DNA of 64,000 nt, taken from NCBI RefSeq assembly GCF_029846115.1, contig NZ_JARVZZ010000001.1, positions 3,968,001 through 4,032,000 of the forward strand, in the 5' to 3' direction. Source of the DNA: Serratia marcescens (lineage in GTDB: Bacteria; Pseudomonadota; Gammaproteobacteria; Enterobacterales; Enterobacteriaceae). Made by a program: the position numbers and the translations under genes. A model generated the notes under the pieces. That model had not been told where the DNA came from and did no database searches. It saw nothing but the letters and a program-made list of their open reading frames with translations. This document shows, piece after piece, positions 27,176 through 38,261 of this stretch; positions within the stretch are counted from its first letter, which is position 1, and each line of letters begins with the position of its first letter.

Positions 27176-28876
27176 ATGAGTGCTTCGATAACCGCCGGCG
27201 AAAGCCGCGACAACGGCCTGCAGGCCATCTGGAATCGTCTGCGCGCCAACCCGAAAATTCCGTTGCTGGTCGCCGCTTCCGCCGCGATCGCGATCGTCGT
27301 CGCGCTGCTATTGTGGGTGAAAAGCCCCGACTACCGCGTGCTGTACAGCAATCTGAACGACCGCGACGGTGGTGCCATCGTCACTCAACTGACGCAGATG
27401 AACATCCCTTACCGCTTTGCCGAAAATGGCGCGGCGCTGCTGATCCCGGCGGAAAAAGTGCATGAAACCCGTCTGCGTCTGGCGCAGCAAGGGCTGCCGA
27501 AGGGTGGCGCCGTCGGCTTCGAACTGCTGGATCAGGAAAAATTCGGCATCAGCCAGTTCAGCGAGCAGATCAACTACCAGCGCGCCCTTGAAGGCGAGCT
27601 GTCGCGCACTATCGAATCGCTGGGGCCGGTGCAAAACGCCCGCGTTCACCTGGCGCTGCCTAAACCTTCGCTGTTCGTGCGCGAACAGAAATCCCCTTCC
27701 GCGTCGGTGACGCTGACCCTGCAACCCGGCCGTGCGCTGGATGATGGCCAGATCAACGCCATCGTTTATATGGTGTCGAGCAGCGTCGCCGGCCTGCCGC
27801 CGGGCAACGTGACCGTGGTCGATCAGGCCGGTCGCCTGCTGACGCAGTCCGACGGCACCGGGCGCGATCTCAACGCCTCGCAGCTGAAATACGCCAACGA
27901 AGTGGAAAACGGCTTCCAGCGCCGCATCGAAGCGATCCTCGCCCCGGTGGTCGGCAGCGCCAACGTGCGTGCGCAGGTCACGGCGCAGATTGACTTCGCC
28001 ACTCGCGAACAAACCGATGAACAGTACCAACCGAACCAACAGCCGGACAAAGCCGCTATCCGCTCTCAGCAAACCAGCCTGAGCGAGCAGATCGGCGGGC
28101 CACAGGTAGGCGGCGTGCCGGGCGCACTGTCCAACCAACCAAGCGCGCCTGCCACGGCGCCGATTGAGACCGCCAAGCCAGCCACCGCGGCAGGCAACAA
28201 TGCCAACGCCACCGCGCAAAACGCCGCGACCACCCGCAGCGCGGCGGCCAACGGCGTACCGCAAAATACCCGTCGCGACGCGACCACCAACTACGAGCTC
28301 GACCGCACCATTCGCCATACCCAGCAAAAAGCCGGCACCGTGCAGCGTTTGTCGGTCGCCGTGGTGGTCAACTATCTGGGCACCGATAAAGACGGCAAAC
28401 CGCAGCCGATGAGCAAAGAGCAGCTGGCGCAGATCGAAGCGCTGGTGCGTGAAGCGATGGGCTACTCCAGCAGCCGTGGCGATACCCTGAACGTGGTCAA
28501 CACGCCGTTTACTGACAGTCAGGTGACCGGTGGCGAACTGCCGTTCTGGCAAAGCCAGTCGTTTATCGATCGCCTGATCGACGCGGGCCGCTATCTGCTG
28601 GTGCTGCTGGTGGCCTGGTTGCTGTGGCGCAAACTGGTGCGGCCGCAGCTGCAACAGCGCCAGGCGGCACAACAGGCCGCCGTCGCCGCCGCCAACGCCC
28701 CTGCCGCCAAAGCGGTCGACAGCAGCAAACCGAGCAACGAGGAGCTGGCGCAGCGTCGTAAATCGCAGCAGCGCGTCAGCGCAGAAGTCCAGAGCCAGCG
28801 GATCCGCGATCTGGCTGACAAAGACCCACGCGTGGTCGCTCTGGTAATCCGCCAATGGATGAGTAACGAGATATGA
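27176..28876 (+). CDS. fliF: FliF, MS-ring protein
   Basis: The 566-residue protein builds the membrane ring of the basal body. It has an N-terminal transmembrane segment (about residues 26-47, [21 protein letters not shown]), ring-building periplasmic domains, and a second transmembrane segment near residue 470 ([16 protein letters not shown]). A cytoplasmic C-terminal tail follows that binds FliG ([18 protein letters not shown]). An Ala/Asn/Thr-rich linker is present at about 315-365. It overlaps fliG by four bases (ATGA). Confidence 0.96.
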   Translation: MSASITAGESRDNGLQAIWNRLRANPKIPLLVAASAAIAIVVALLLWVKSPDYRVLYSNLNDRDGGAIVTQLTQMNIPYRFAENGAALLIPAEKVHETRLRLAQQGLPKGGAVGFELLDQEKFGISQFSEQINYQRALEGELSRTIESLGPVQNARVHLALPKPSLFVREQKSPSASVTLTLQPGRALDDGQINAIVYMVSSSVAGLPPGNVTVVDQAGRLLTQSDGTGRDLNASQLKYANEVENGFQRRIEAILAPVVGSANVRAQVTAQIDFATREQTDEQYQPNQQPDKAAIRSQQTSLSEQIGGPQVGGVPGALSNQPSAPATAPIETAKPATAAGNNANATAQNAATTRSAAANGVPQNTRRDATTNYELDRTIRHTQQKAGTVQRLSVAVVVNYLGTDKDGKPQPMSKEQLAQIEALVREAMGYSSSRGDTLNVVNTPFTDSQVTGGELPFWQSQSFIDRLIDAGRYLLVLLVAWLLWRKLVRPQLQQRQAAQQAAVAAANAPAAKAVDSSKPSNEELAQRRKSQQRVSAEVQSQRIRDLADKDPRVVALVIRQWMSNEI

Positions 28877-29865
28877 GCCTGACCGGAACCGACAAAAGCG
28901 CCATCCTGCTGATGACGCTGGGTGAAGATCGTGCGGCGGAGGTGTTCAAGCACCTCTCCTCGCGCGAAGTACAGCTGCTGAGCGGCACCATGGCCGGCAT
29001 GAGCCAGGTTTCGCACAAACAGCTCGGCGAAGTACTGACCGAGTTTGAAGACGACGCCGAGCAATACGCGGCGCTGAGCGTCAACGCCAGCGACTATCTG
29101 CGCTCGGTGCTGGTCAAGGCGCTGGGCGAAGAGCGCGCCGCCAGCCTGCTGGAAGACATTCTCGAATCGCGCGAGACCACTACCGGCATGGAAACGCTCA
29201 ACTTTATGGAGCCGCAGAGCGCCGCCGATCTGATCCGCGACGAACACCCGCAGATCATCGCCACCATCCTGGTGCACCTCAAACGCGGCCAGGCGGCGGA
29301 TATCCTGGCCCTGTTCGACGAACGCCTGCGCAACGACGTGATGCTGCGTATCGCCACCTTCGGCGGCGTGCAGCCGGCGGCGTTGGCGGAGCTGACCGAA
29401 GTGCTGAACAACCTGCTCGACGGCCAGAACCTCAAACGCAGCAAAATGGGCGGGGTGCGTACTGCCGCCGAGATCATCAACCTGATGAAAACCCAGCAGG
29501 AAGAGGCGGTCATCGACGCGATGCGCGAATACGACGGCGAGCTGGCGCAGAAGATCATCGACGAGATGTTCCTGTTCGAAAACCTGGTGGAAGTCGACGA
29601 TCGCAGTATCCAACGCCTGCTGCAGGAAGTGGAAGGCGAGTCGCTGCTGATCGCGTTGAAAGGCGCCGAGCAGCCGCTGCGCGAGAAGTTCCTCAAGAAC
29701 ATGTCGCAACGCGCCGCCGACATCCTGCGCGACGATCTGGCCAACCGTGGGCCGGTGCGCATGTCGCAGGTGGAGAACGAGCAGAAAGCCATCCTGCTGG
29801 TGGTGAGACGCCTGGCGGAAAGCGGCGAAATGATCATCGGCGGCGGCGAGGACACCTATGTCTGA
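28873..29865 (+). CDS. fliG: FliG, motor switch/torque protein
   Basis: The 330-residue switch-complex protein has N, middle and C domains. The middle [27 protein letters not shown] (EHPQ motif) contacts FliM. The C-terminal helix with charged residues ([29 protein letters not shown]) interacts with MotA. It follows fliF with overlapping stop/start and overlaps fliH by eight bases. Confidence 0.96.
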   Translation: MSLTGTDKSAILLMTLGEDRAAEVFKHLSSREVQLLSGTMAGMSQVSHKQLGEVLTEFEDDAEQYAALSVNASDYLRSVLVKALGEERAASLLEDILESRETTTGMETLNFMEPQSAADLIRDEHPQIIATILVHLKRGQAADILALFDERLRNDVMLRIATFGGVQPAALAELTEVLNNLLDGQNLKRSKMGGVRTAAEIINLMKTQQEEAVIDAMREYDGELAQKIIDEMFLFENLVEVDDRSIQRLLQEVEGESLLIALKGAEQPLREKFLKNMSQRAADILRDDLANRGPVRMSQVENEQKAILLVVRRLAESGEMIIGGGEDTYV

Positions 29866-30562
29866 TCGCATTAACACCCTGCCCTGGCAGCCCTGGTCGC
29901 TCAACGATTTGGGCGAACAGAAACCGGCGTTCGAACTGCCGCAGTTGCCGGATCTCGAACTTGACGATCCGTCGCCGGACGCACAGGCCGAATTGCAGCA
30001 GCAGTTGGCGACGCTGCGCCTGCAGGCGGAACAACAGGGCCAGCAACTGGGCTATGCCGACGGCCAGCAAAAAGGCTATGAGGCCGGTTTCCAGTCCGGA
30101 CTGGAGGAAGGCCGCCAGCAAGGGCTGCTGGAAGCACAGCAGCAGCAGCAGCCGCTGACTGCCCACTGGCAGCAGCTGGTCACCGAATTCCAGCACACGC
30201 TGGATGCGCTCGACAGCGTGATCGCCTCCCGACTGATGCAGCTGGCGCTGACCGCCGCCAAGCAGGTGCTGGGCCAACCGCCGGTGTGCGACGGCACCGC
30301 CCTGCTGGCGCAGATCCAACAGCTGATCCAGCAGGAGCCGATGTTCAACGGCAAGCCGCAGCTGCGGGTGCACCCGGACGACTACCCACGCGTCGAGCAA
30401 CAGTTGGGGGTCACCCTCAGCCTGCACGGCTGGCGTCTGCTGGCGGACGGCGAACTGCATCCGGGCGGCTGCAAGGTCAGCGCCGAGGAAGGCGATCTCG
30501 ACGCCAGCCTGGCAACGCGCTGGCATGAACTGTGCCGCCTGGCAGCACCGGGAGAAGTCTGA
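29858..30562 (+). CDS. fliH: FliH, export ATPase regulator
   Basis: The 234-residue protein has a Gln/Glu-rich coiled-coil region with Gly-spaced repeats (about residues 40-110: [34 protein letters not shown], the GxxxG repeats of FliH). A C-terminal domain that binds the ATPase FliI follows. It anchors FliI to FliN at the export gate. Its stop overlaps the fliI start by one base (TGATG). Confidence 0.94.
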   Translation: MSDRINTLPWQPWSLNDLGEQKPAFELPQLPDLELDDPSPDAQAELQQQLATLRLQAEQQGQQLGYADGQQKGYEAGFQSGLEEGRQQGLLEAQQQQQPLTAHWQQLVTEFQHTLDALDSVIASRLMQLALTAAKQVLGQPPVCDGTALLAQIQQLIQQEPMFNGKPQLRVHPDDYPRVEQQLGVTLSLHGWRLLADGELHPGGCKVSAEEGDLDASLATRWHELCRLAAPGEV

Positions 30563-31923
30563 TGACCGCGCGTCTCGGCCGCTGGCTGAGCTCTCTGGAT
30601 ACGCTGGAAAAGCGCATCGCCCGCGCGCCGACGGTGCGCCGCTACGGTCGCCTGACCCGCGCCACCGGACTGGTGCTGGAGGCCACCGGGCTGCAGCTGC
30701 CGCTCGGCGCGACCTGCCTCATCGAACGGCACGACGCCGGTGAGGTGCAGGAAGTGGAAAGCGAAGTGGTCGGCTTCAACGGCCAGCGGCTGTTCCTGAT
30801 GCCGCTGGAAGAAGTGGAAGGCATCGTGCCGGGCGCACGGGTTTACGCCCGCATCGCGCCGGAAGGCCAAAGCGCCGGCAAACAGCTGCCGCTCGGCCCG
30901 GCGCTGTTGGGACGGGTGCTGGACGGCAGCGCCAAACCGCTCGACGGCCTGCCTTCACCGGAAACCGGTTACCGGGCGCCGCTGATCACCGCGCCGTTCA
31001 ATCCCTTACAGCGCACGCCGATCGAGCAGGTGCTGGACGTGGGGGTGCGCACCATCAACGGCCTGCTGACCGTCGGTCGCGGCCAGCGCATGGGCCTGTT
31101 CGCCGGTTCCGGCGTCGGCAAGAGCGTGCTGCTCGGCATGATGGCCCGCTATACCCAGGCAGATGTGATCGTCGTTGGCCTGATCGGCGAGCGTGGCCGC
31201 GAGGTCAAAGACTTTATCGAGAACATTCTCGGCGCCGAAGGCCGGGCGCGATCGGTGGTGATCGCCGCGCCGGCCGACGTGTCGCCGCTGCTGCGCATGC
31301 AGGGAGCGGCCTACGCCACACGCATCGCCGAAGATTTCCGCGATCGCGGGCAGCATGTGTTGCTGATCATGGACTCCCTCACCCGCTACGCCATGGCGCA
31401 GCGTGAGATCGCCCTGGCCATCGGCGAGCCGCCGGCGACCAAAGGCTATCCGCCGTCGGTCTTCGCCAAGCTGCCTGCGCTGGTGGAACGCGCAGGCAAC
31501 GGCATCAGCGGCGGCGGTTCCATCACCGCCTTCTACACCGTGTTGACCGAAGGGGACGATCAGCAAGACCCGATCGCCGACTCGGCGCGCGCGATTCTCG
31601 ATGGCCACGTGGTGCTGTCCCGGCGCCTGGCGGAGGCCGGCCACTACCCGGCGATCGACATCGAAGCGTCGATCAGCCGCGCCATGACGTCGCTGATCGA
31701 CGAAGAGCATTACCGCCGGGTGCGCACCTTCAAACAGATGCTGGCCAGCTATCAGCGCAACCGCGATCTGATCAGCGTCGGCGCCTACGCGGCAGGCAGC
31801 GATCCGTTGCTGGACAAAGCGATGACGCTGTATCCGCAGATGGAAGCCTACCTGCAGCAGGGCATCTTTGAACGCAGCGGCTATGACGAAGCCTGTCAAC
31901 AGCTGCAGCAGTTGATTGTTTAA
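30562..31923 (+). CDS. fliI: FliI, flagellum-specific ATP synthase-like ATPase
   Basis: This 453-residue soluble ATPase of the flagellar export apparatus is related to F1 beta. Walker A is [10 protein letters not shown] and Walker [39 protein letters not shown] is typical. The frame extends upstream to 30532 inside fliH, but the ATG overlapping the fliH stop ([12 protein letters not shown]) is the natural start. Confidence 0.96.
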   Translation: MTARLGRWLSSLDTLEKRIARAPTVRRYGRLTRATGLVLEATGLQLPLGATCLIERHDAGEVQEVESEVVGFNGQRLFLMPLEEVEGIVPGARVYARIAPEGQSAGKQLPLGPALLGRVLDGSAKPLDGLPSPETGYRAPLITAPFNPLQRTPIEQVLDVGVRTINGLLTVGRGQRMGLFAGSGVGKSVLLGMMARYTQADVIVVGLIGERGREVKDFIENILGAEGRARSVVIAAPADVSPLLRMQGAAYATRIAEDFRDRGQHVLLIMDSLTRYAMAQREIALAIGEPPATKGYPPSVFAKLPALVERAGNGISGGGSITAFYTVLTEGDDQQDPIADSARAILDGHVVLSRRLAEAGHYPAIDIEASISRAMTSLIDEEHYRRVRTFKQMLASYQRNRDLISVGAYAAGSDPLLDKAMTLYPQMEAYLQQGIFERSGYDEACQQLQQLIV

Positions 31924-31944
31924 CGTCACCAGAGGCGCAGAGCG

Positions 31945-32391
31945 ATGAAATCACAATCCCCCCTGATTACCCTGCGCGATCTGGCGCAGGATGCGGTGGA
32001 ACAGGCCGCGCAACAGCTGGGCCAGGTACGGCAGGCGCAGCAGGCGGCAGAACAGCAGCTGTCGATGCTGCTCAACTATCAGGACGAATACCGCCAGAAG
32101 CTGAATCATACGCTCTGCGACGGCATGGACAGCTCACGCTGGCAAAACTACCAGCAGTTTATCGGCACGCTGGAACAGGCCATCGACCAGCACCGCCAGC
32201 AGCTGCTGCAGTGGGGGCAGAAAGTGGATCATGCGGTGAAGCAATGGCAAGACAAACAACAGCGGCTGAACGCTTTCGAGACCCTGCATACCCGCGCCAT
32301 GACGGCGGAGCAGCAGCAGGAGAACAAACGGGATCAAAAACTGATGGATGAGTTCGCTCAACGCAGTGCACAAAGGAATATCAACCCATGA
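31945..32391 (+). CDS. fliJ: FliJ, export chaperone/escort protein
   Basis: This is a 148-residue coiled-coil protein, rich in Gln, Glu and Arg, that inserts into the FliI hexamer like the gamma subunit of F1 and recycles chaperones. The pattern LITLRDLAQDAVEQAAQQLGQVRQAQQAAEQQLSMLLNYQDEYRQKL is typical. It begins 21 bases after fliI and overlaps fliK by four bases. Confidence 0.94.
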   Translation: MKSQSPLITLRDLAQDAVEQAAQQLGQVRQAQQAAEQQLSMLLNYQDEYRQKLNHTLCDGMDSSRWQNYQQFIGTLEQAIDQHRQQLLQWGQKVDHAVKQWQDKQQRLNAFETLHTRAMTAEQQQENKRDQKLMDEFAQRSAQRNINP

Positions 32392-33608
32392 ATCTGAACG
32401 CCCTGCCCGGTCTGGTCTTACCCGGCGACGCCGGCGGCCTGGCCGAACTGACGTCGGCGCTGGATGAGAGCCAGCTGTCGTCCGCTTTCGCCCAGCTGCT
32501 CGGCGCCCGTTTCGCGCCCGCGATCGACGGCAAACAGCCACCGGTCGCGCTGAACACAGACGATGAACACGCCCCGGCCCTGAGCCGCAACCAGCTCAAT
32601 CAACTGCTGGCCACCTTCGGCGAGCGCGGCGGTCTGCTGCAGAACCCGACAACCTCAGCCGACGCGCTTTCACCTGAAGATACCGAGGGCGAAGCGCCCG
32701 TCGCCGGCGATAAACCGGCGCAGACGCCGATCGCCGCCGCCAAAGAGCTGGATGCCGCAACGCTGCAGGCGCTTTACGCCATGCTGCCGGCCGCGATCGT
32801 CGCCCAGGCGCAACCGGCGGACGGGCAACGGCCGCTGCCGGAGGAAAGCGCTGACGAGGCGACTGCGCTGCAGCCCGGCAACGGCCTGCTGAACATCGCG
32901 GCGGCCGGTGATAAAACCGCTGCGCGCGCGTCGGCCTCTCCTGCTCCGTCGTTGACGGGCGCGAAATCGCCGGCTACCGACGGCGATAATGCCAAGGCGG
33001 CGCTACCGCAACCAACCAACGGCGAACGCGCAAGCACCGCACAACCGCTGCCGGCAAGCGATACGCAGCAGCCACCGACGTTCAACCACGCCGTCGCCCT
33101 GGCCGCCGCCAGCCCGACGCAAACGGCCGCCCCGGCCAGCGCACTGGTGACCGCACCGCCTGCGCCGCAGCTCAACGCGCAGCTGGGCAGCCCGGAGTGG
33201 CAGCAGGCGTTGAACCAACAGGTGCTGATGTTCCACCGCAACGGCCAGCAGAGCGCCGAGCTGCGCCTGCACCCACAGGAGTTGGGCGCCCTGCAGATCA
33301 CGCTAAAACTGGACGATCAGCAGGCGCAACTGCACATCGCCTCCGCTCACGGCCAGGTGCGTGCGGCGGTGGAAGCGGCGATGCCGCAGCTGCGTCACGC
33401 GTTGGCGGAGAGCGGTATCAACCTGGGGCAAAGCAGCGTGGGCGGCGAGTCCACCCCGCAATGGCAGCAGCAGGCTTCCAACGGCCAGGGTCGTTCCAAC
33501 TATGCTGAACATCATGGCGGTGATGGCGCAGCCGCCGAGGGCGTCAGCGCACCGGTGACGCTGCAGCGTATGGCCAGTGCGGTCAACGGCGTCGATATTT
33601 TCGCCTGA
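32388..33608 (+). CDS. fliK: FliK, hook-length control protein
   Basis: The 406-residue protein has a long, variable, Ala/Pro/Gln-rich N-terminal ruler region. The conserved C-terminal domain (about residues 270-350: WQQALNQQVLMFHRNGQQSAELRLHPQELGALQITLKLDDQQAQLHIASAHGQVRAAVEAAMPQLRHAL) switches FlhB export specificity when the hook reaches full length. It is the last gene of fliFGHIJK; a 165-base gap separates it from fliL. Confidence 0.94.
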   Translation: MNLNALPGLVLPGDAGGLAELTSALDESQLSSAFAQLLGARFAPAIDGKQPPVALNTDDEHAPALSRNQLNQLLATFGERGGLLQNPTTSADALSPEDTEGEAPVAGDKPAQTPIAAAKELDAATLQALYAMLPAAIVAQAQPADGQRPLPEESADEATALQPGNGLLNIAAAGDKTAARASASPAPSLTGAKSPATDGDNAKAALPQPTNGERASTAQPLPASDTQQPPTFNHAVALAAASPTQTAAPASALVTAPPAPQLNAQLGSPEWQQALNQQVLMFHRNGQQSAELRLHPQELGALQITLKLDDQQAQLHIASAHGQVRAAVEAAMPQLRHALAESGINLGQSSVGGESTPQWQQQASNGQGRSNYAEHHGGDGAAAEGVSAPVTLQRMASAVNGVDIFA

Positions 33609-33641
33609 GCCGCCGCAAACGCCCAAGCTGGCACCCATTTG

Positions 33642-33679
33642 CGCGTCTATTCAGGCTATTGCACGCCGCAATAGACGCG
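33642..33679. repeat. Nested inverted repeats in the fliK-fliL gap
   Basis: A perfect ten-base pair of arms CGCGTCTATT (33642-33651) and AATAGACGCG (33670-33679) encloses and competes with a second perfect pair CTATTGC (33656-33662) and GCAATAG (33668-33674). The two hairpins are mutually exclusive in RNA. The position suggests attenuation or a regulatory site for the fliLMNOPQR genes. Confidence 0.6.
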
Positions 33680-33773
33680 ATAATACCTTTACATGTCATG
33701 CGTGCGGCTTTGCCGCGCGCTATGCCCGCCGCCTCGCCGGCCGCGGGTGGAACAACAGGAATTAGATTTCGCT

Positions 33774-34259
33774 ATGTCTCAGAACTCCCTTCCGGCAGCA
33801 CCGAAACGCCCCCTTCTGGTCATCCTGCTGGTCTTGATCAGCGTCGTCGCCTGTGGCGCCGCGGGCTACAGCTGGTGGCTGCTGCAACAGCATAAAAACG
33901 GCGCCGAACCGGCCGCCGCCAAACAGCAACCGCCGGCCGCGCCGGTGTTCATGCCGCTCGACACCTTTACCGTCAACCTGGTGACGCCGGACAACAACCC
34001 GGATCGCGTGCTGTACATCGGCCTCACGCTGCGTCTGCCGGACGAAAGTACCCGCCGCCAGCTGAACGATTTTCTGCCGGAAGTGCGCAGCCGTCTGCTG
34101 ATGCTGCTCTCCCGCCAGGAAGCGAGCCAGCTGGCCAATGAGCAAGGGAAGCAACAGTTGGTGGCGCAGATTAAGGACGTGCTCAGCCCACCACTGGTTA
34201 AGGGACAACCGAAGCAGGTGGTCAGCGACGTGCTGTTCACCGCCTTCATACTGCGGTAA
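33774..34259 (+). CDS. fliL: FliL, basal-body-associated stator protein
   Basis: This 161-residue single-pass inner-membrane protein (transmembrane segment about residues 16-38, [24 protein letters not shown]) has a periplasmic stomatin-like domain ([17 protein letters not shown] ... [13 protein letters not shown] ... [13 protein letters not shown]). It supports stator function and swarming. The frame is open from 33693, but the ATG at 33774 fits the family length; AGGA is 13 bases upstream. It is the first gene of fliLMNOPQR. Confidence 0.94.
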   Translation: MSQNSLPAAPKRPLLVILLVLISVVACGAAGYSWWLLQQHKNGAEPAAAKQQPPAAPVFMPLDTFTVNLVTPDNNPDRVLYIGLTLRLPDESTRRQLNDFLPEVRSRLLMLLSRQEASQLANEQGKQQLVAQIKDVLSPPLVKGQPKQVVSDVLFTAFILR

Positions 34260-34264
34260 TCACT

Positions 34265-35269
34265 ATGGGCGATAGCATTCTTTCACAGGCAGAGATCGAC
34301 GCCTTGCTCAACGGCGACAGCGCGGGTGATGAACCCGAAGCGATAGTCGGCAAAGAGAGCGAGGTCAAGCCTTACGATCCGAACACCCAGCGCCGCGTGG
34401 TGCGCGAGCGTCTGCACGCGCTGGAAATCATCAACGAACGTTTTGCCCGGCAGTTCCGCATGGGATTGTTCAACCTGCTGCGCCGCAGCCCGGACATTAC
34501 CGTCGGCCCGATCAAAATCCAGCCGTATCACGAGTTCGCCCGCAACCTGCCGGTGCCGACCAACCTGAACCTGGTGCATCTGAACCCGCTGCGCGGCACC
34601 GCCCTGTTCGTGTTCGCGCCGAGCCTGGTGTTCATCGCCGTCGATAACCTGTTCGGCGGCGACGGCCGCTTCCCGACCAAGGTCGAAGGCCGCGAGTTCA
34701 CCCCGACCGAACAGCGGGTGATCAAGCGCATGCTGCGCCTGGCGCTGGACGCCTACGGCGACGCCTGGAGCGCCATCTACAAGATCGACGTAGAGTACGT
34801 GCGCGCCGAAATGCAGGTGAAATTTACCAACATCACCACTTCGCCGAACGACATCGTGGTCACCACGCCGTTCCAGGTGGAGATCGGCGCGCTGACCGGC
34901 GAGTTCAACATCTGCATTCCGTTCGCGATGATTGAGCCGCTGCGCGAGCTGCTGACCAACCCGCCGCTGGAAAACTCGCGGCAGGAAGACAGCCATTGGC
35001 GCGAAACCCTGGTGAAGCAGGTGCAACACTCCGAACTGGAGCTGATCGCCAACTTCGTCGATATCCCGATGCGGCTGTCGAAAGTCCTGAAGCTGCAGCC
35101 GGGCGATGTATTACCGATAGACAAGCCGGAACGCCTGATCGCCCATGTGGACGGCGTACCGGTTCTGACCAGCCAATACGGCACGTTGAATGGGCAATAT
35201 GCCCTGCGTGTTGAACATTTGATTAACCCTATTTTGAATGCTCTGAGTGAGGAACAGCCCAATGAGTGA
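34265..35269 (+). CDS. fliM: FliM, flagellar switch protein
   Basis: The 334-residue C-ring protein carries the CheY-P-binding N-terminal peptide (DSILSQAEIDALLNGD), a CheC-like middle domain and a C-terminal FliN-like domain (VDIPMRLSKVLKLQPGDVLPIDKPERLIAHVDGVPVLTSQYGTLNGQYALRVEHL). It lies five bases after fliL and overlaps fliN by eight bases. Confidence 0.97.
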   Translation: MGDSILSQAEIDALLNGDSAGDEPEAIVGKESEVKPYDPNTQRRVVRERLHALEIINERFARQFRMGLFNLLRRSPDITVGPIKIQPYHEFARNLPVPTNLNLVHLNPLRGTALFVFAPSLVFIAVDNLFGGDGRFPTKVEGREFTPTEQRVIKRMLRLALDAYGDAWSAIYKIDVEYVRAEMQVKFTNITTSPNDIVVTTPFQVEIGALTGEFNICIPFAMIEPLRELLTNPPLENSRQEDSHWRETLVKQVQHSELELIANFVDIPMRLSKVLKLQPGDVLPIDKPERLIAHVDGVPVLTSQYGTLNGQYALRVEHLINPILNALSEEQPNE

Positions 35270-35678
35270 TCCTAAGCAACCGTCTGGCGAAGGAAAGGAA
35301 TCCGTAGACGATCTGTGGGCTGATGCGTTTAACGAGCAGCAGTCGACAGAGAAATCCGGCGCGAGCACCGAAGGGGTGTTCAAGTCGCTGGAAGCTCAGG
35401 ATGCGCTCGGCAGCCTGCAGGATATCGACCTGATCCTGGATATTCCGGTCAAGCTGACCGTGGAACTGGGGCGCACCAAGATGACCATCAAAGAGCTGTT
35501 GCGCCTGTCGCAAGGCTCGGTGGTGGCGCTGGACGGCCTGGCCGGCGAGCCGCTGGACATCCTGATCAACGGTTACCTGATCGCACAAGGTGAAGTGGTG
35601 GTGGTGGCCGACAAGTTCGGCGTGCGCATCACCGACATCATCACCCCGTCCGAACGCATGCGTCGACTGAGCCGCTGA
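35262..35678 (+). CDS. fliN: FliN, C-ring switch protein
   Basis: The 138-residue protein has an acidic N-terminus ([14 protein letters not shown]) and a SpoA-type C-terminal domain ([50 protein letters not shown]). It forms the base of the C-ring with FliM and docks FliH. The ATG at 35262 inside the end of fliM is the family start; the upstream ATG at 35247 is rejected. Confidence 0.97.
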   Translation: MSDPKQPSGEGKESVDDLWADAFNEQQSTEKSGASTEGVFKSLEAQDALGSLQDIDLILDIPVKLTVELGRTKMTIKELLRLSQGSVVALDGLAGEPLDILINGYLIAQGEVVVVADKFGVRITDIITPSERMRRLSR

Positions 35679-36082
35679 TGACCGTCGCGGCGCCCGTTAC
35701 CGTCCAAAGCAGCCAACCACCCGCCGCGCCGGCCTTGCCGGCCGGTTCGGTGTTGATGCAGGTCAGCAGCGCGCTCGGCGGCATTCTGCTGCTGATCCTG
35801 CTGGCCGGTTGGTTGTTCCGCCGGCTGGGCTTCGCCCCGCAGGCGCGCAACCACAAGCTGCTCAACCTGCGCGCCAGTTGCCAGGTCGGGCAGCGCGAGC
35901 GCGTGGTGGTGGTGGAAGTCGACGACACCTTGCTGGTATTGGGTGTCACCGCCCAGCAGATCACCCCGCTGCACACCCTGCCCGCCCCGCCGAAAGACGA
36001 GGGCGCGACCGACGCGGCGACGCCGGCGGACTTCCGCCAACTGATGCAAAAAGTTCTGAAACGCCCGGAAAAATCGGCATGA
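35678..36082 (+). CDS. fliO: FliO, export-gate assembly protein
   Basis: This is a 134-residue bitopic membrane protein with one transmembrane segment (about residues 30-48, [20 protein letters not shown]). A conserved cytoplasmic part follows ([38 protein letters not shown]). FliO scaffolds FliP ring assembly. The start overlaps the fliN stop (TGATG), and the stop overlaps the fliP start. Confidence 0.93.
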   Translation: MTVAAPVTVQSSQPPAAPALPAGSVLMQVSSALGGILLLILLAGWLFRRLGFAPQARNHKLLNLRASCQVGQRERVVVVEVDDTLLVLGVTAQQITPLHTLPAPPKDEGATDAATPADFRQLMQKVLKRPEKSA

Positions 36083-36840
36083 CCTCGACTCTTCATACCC
36101 TCGTCCGCCGTCCGGCGGTTTGGCTCCCTGCCGCCCTGCTGTTCATCAGCCCGGCGGCTTTGGCGCAACTGCCGGGGCTGATCAGTCAGCCGCTGGCCAA
36201 CGGCGGCCAAAGCTGGTCGCTACCGGTGCAGACGCTGGTGCTGTTAACCTCGCTGACCTTCCTGCCGGCCATGCTGCTGATGATGACCAGCTTCACCCGC
36301 ATCATCATCGTGCTCGGCCTGCTGCGCAACGCGCTGGGCACGCCGTCGGCGCCGCCGAACCAAGTGATGCTGGGGCTGGCGCTGTTCCTGACCTTCTTTA
36401 TCATGTCGCCGGTGTTCGACAAGGTTTATCAGGACGCCTATCTGCCGTTCAGCCAGGACAAGATCGGGCTGGAGGTCGCGCTGGATAAAGGCGCGCAGCC
36501 GCTGCGCGAATTCATGCTGCGCCAAACGCGCGAAACCGATTTGGCGCTGTACGCCAGGCTGGCCAATCAGCCGCCGCTGGCCGGCCCGGAGGCGGTGCCG
36601 ATGCGCATCCTGCTGCCCGCCTACGTCACCAGCGAACTGAAAACCGCCTTCCAGATCGGTTTTACGGTGTTCATTCCGTTCCTGATTATCGACCTGGTGG
36701 TCGCCAGCGTGCTGATGGCGCTGGGGATGATGATGGTGCCGCCGGCCACCATCTCGCTGCCGTTCAAGCTGATGCTGTTTGTGCTGGTCGATGGCTGGCA
36801 GCTGCTGCTCGGCTCGCTGGCGCAGAGCTTCTATTCGTAA
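36079..36840 (+). CDS. fliP: FliP, export-gate membrane protein
   Basis: The 253-residue protein has a cleavable signal peptide ([18 protein letters not shown]) and four transmembrane segments. Family motifs include [53 protein letters not shown] and [25 protein letters not shown]. It forms the core of the FliP5Q4R1 export channel. The frame opens in fliO, but the ATG overlapping the fliO stop is the start. Confidence 0.96.
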   Translation: MTSTLHTLVRRPAVWLPAALLFISPAALAQLPGLISQPLANGGQSWSLPVQTLVLLTSLTFLPAMLLMMTSFTRIIIVLGLLRNALGTPSAPPNQVMLGLALFLTFFIMSPVFDKVYQDAYLPFSQDKIGLEVALDKGAQPLREFMLRQTRETDLALYARLANQPPLAGPEAVPMRILLPAYVTSELKTAFQIGFTVFIPFLIIDLVVASVLMALGMMMVPPATISLPFKLMLFVLVDGWQLLLGSLAQSFYS

Positions 36841-36861
36841 CCCCCGACCGGAGAACGCGAG

Positions 36862-37131
36862 ATGACACCTGAATCGGTTATGGCGCTCGGCACCGAGGCG
36901 ATGAAAGTGGCGCTGGCGCTGGCCGCCCCGCTGCTGCTGGCGGCGCTGATTAGCGGCCTGGTGGTCAGCCTGCTGCAGGCCGCCACCCAGATCAACGAAA
37001 TGACGCTGTCGTTCATCCCCAAAATTCTGGCGGTGGTGGCCACCATCATCATCGCCGGCCCCTGGATGTTGAACCTGCTGCTGGACTACATGCGCACCCT
37101 GTTCAGCAACCTGCCCACCCTGATCGGCTAA
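36862..37131 (+). CDS. fliQ: FliQ, export-gate membrane protein
   Basis: This 89-residue two-helix membrane protein is the same length as in E. coli. It carries the family stretch [27 protein letters not shown]. It packs around FliP/FliR in the export gate. It begins 21 bases after fliP. Confidence 0.96.
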   Translation: MTPESVMALGTEAMKVALALAAPLLLAALISGLVVSLLQAATQINEMTLSFIPKILAVVATIIIAGPWMLNLLLDYMRTLFSNLPTLIG

Positions 37132-37133
37132 CC

Positions 37134-37916
37134 GTGCTCACCTTCGACAGCGCCCAGCTCACCGTCTGGCTCAGCCACTATTTTTGGCCGCTGCTGCGCA
37201 TTCTGGCGCTGATCAGCACCGCGCCGATATTCAGCGAAAAGCAAATCAGCAAAAAGGTCAAAATCGGCCTTGGCGGGCTGATCGTCATTCTGATCGCGCC
37301 AACGCTGCCCGCCAGCAATATCCCGATCTTCTCCGCCGCCGGCCTGTGGCTGGCGATTCAACAGATTCTGATCGGCGTGGCGCTGGGATTGACCATGCAG
37401 TTTGCCTTCGCGGCGGTGCGCCTGGCGGGCGAAGTGATCGGCATGCAGATGGGCCTGTCGTTCGCCACCTTCTTCGATCCCAGCGGCGGCCCGAACATGC
37501 CGGTGCTGGCGCGCCTGCTCAACCTGCTGGCGATGCTGCTGTTCCTCAGCTTCGACGGCCATCTGTGGCTGATTTCGCTGCTGGCGGACAGCTTCCACAC
37601 CCTGCCTGTCCAAACGCAGCCTCTGAACGGCAATGGCTTCCTGGTGCTGACCCAGGTCGGCTCGCTGATCTTCATCAACGGCATGATGCTGGCGCTGCCG
37701 CTGATCTGCCTGCTGTTGACGCTGAACATGGCGCTCGGCTTGCTCAACCGCATGACGCCGCAGCTGTCGGTCTTTGTGATCGGCTTCCCGGTCACCATGA
37801 CCTTCGGCATTATGACGCTGGGCATGATGATGCCGATGCTGGCGCCGTTCTGCGAGCATCTGTTCGGTGAAATCTTCGACCGGCTGGCGGCGGTGATCGG
37901 CGGCATGACCTTCTAA
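37134..37916 (+). CDS. fliR: FliR, export-gate membrane protein
   Basis: The 260-residue protein with about six transmembrane segments completes the FliPQR gate; [21 protein letters not shown] is typical. The start is GTG, two bases after the fliQ stop, with no clear ribosome-binding site, so translational coupling to fliQ is likely. It is the last gene of the fli block; rcsA and dsrB, found after fliR in E. coli, are not present here. Confidence 0.95.
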   Translation: MLTFDSAQLTVWLSHYFWPLLRILALISTAPIFSEKQISKKVKIGLGGLIVILIAPTLPASNIPIFSAAGLWLAIQQILIGVALGLTMQFAFAAVRLAGEVIGMQMGLSFATFFDPSGGPNMPVLARLLNLLAMLLFLSFDGHLWLISLLADSFHTLPVQTQPLNGNGFLVLTQVGSLIFINGMMLALPLICLLLTLNMALGLLNRMTPQLSVFVIGFPVTMTFGIMTLGMMMPMLAPFCEHLFGEIFDRLAAVIGGMTF

Positions 37917-38261
37917 GCCCCTTCCTTTCCCCCTTTTCCCCTGAGACAAAATGGCAATAAAAACGCTTTCCTGGGATAAAAGCCTGAGAAACGTCTTTTA
38001 TCCGGATTAAGGTTCAAATGTCTCCGGCGGCTTGAATAAATAAAACCCCGACCTAGAATAGACCCGGTAACAAAAAATATCGCCTGCATCTCCTTATTTT
38101 CCCGCAGCGATAAAGTACGTTTATCTTGAGTAAAAAATAAAAATAACGCAGTCACGCAGGGTTAAATGCGCGACAGATAACTTATACCTTGAATAAATGC
38201 GTCCGGCGCCTGCCGGCTGCAGGGCGCAGCATCGACCTTTACTAACCACAGGAGCGAGAAA
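37917..38261. other. Intergenic region between fliR and the Sra-like gene
   Basis: AT-rich with no protein-coding frame supported. It contains a perfect nine-base inverted repeat GGATAAAAG / CTTTTATCC (37974-37982 and 37995-38003, 12-base loop) that may end the fli transcript or act as a regulatory site. A TATACCTT-like sequence near 38185 could be a -10 element for the small downstream gene. Confidence 0.5.

Noticed and set aside
27308..28855. 515-residue frame antisense to fliF
   Set aside because: Shadow of fliF codon structure; no start signal or domains.
33774..37916. Virulence (injectisome) type III secretion operon
   Set aside because: FliP, FliQ, FliR, FlhA and FlhB are homologous to injectisome parts, but the linked rod, hook, C-ring and filament genes show this is the flagellar export system.
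37917..38261. rcsA or dsrB after fliR, as in E. coli
   Set aside because: No frame encoding either protein is present; the small gene found there resembles Sra instead.
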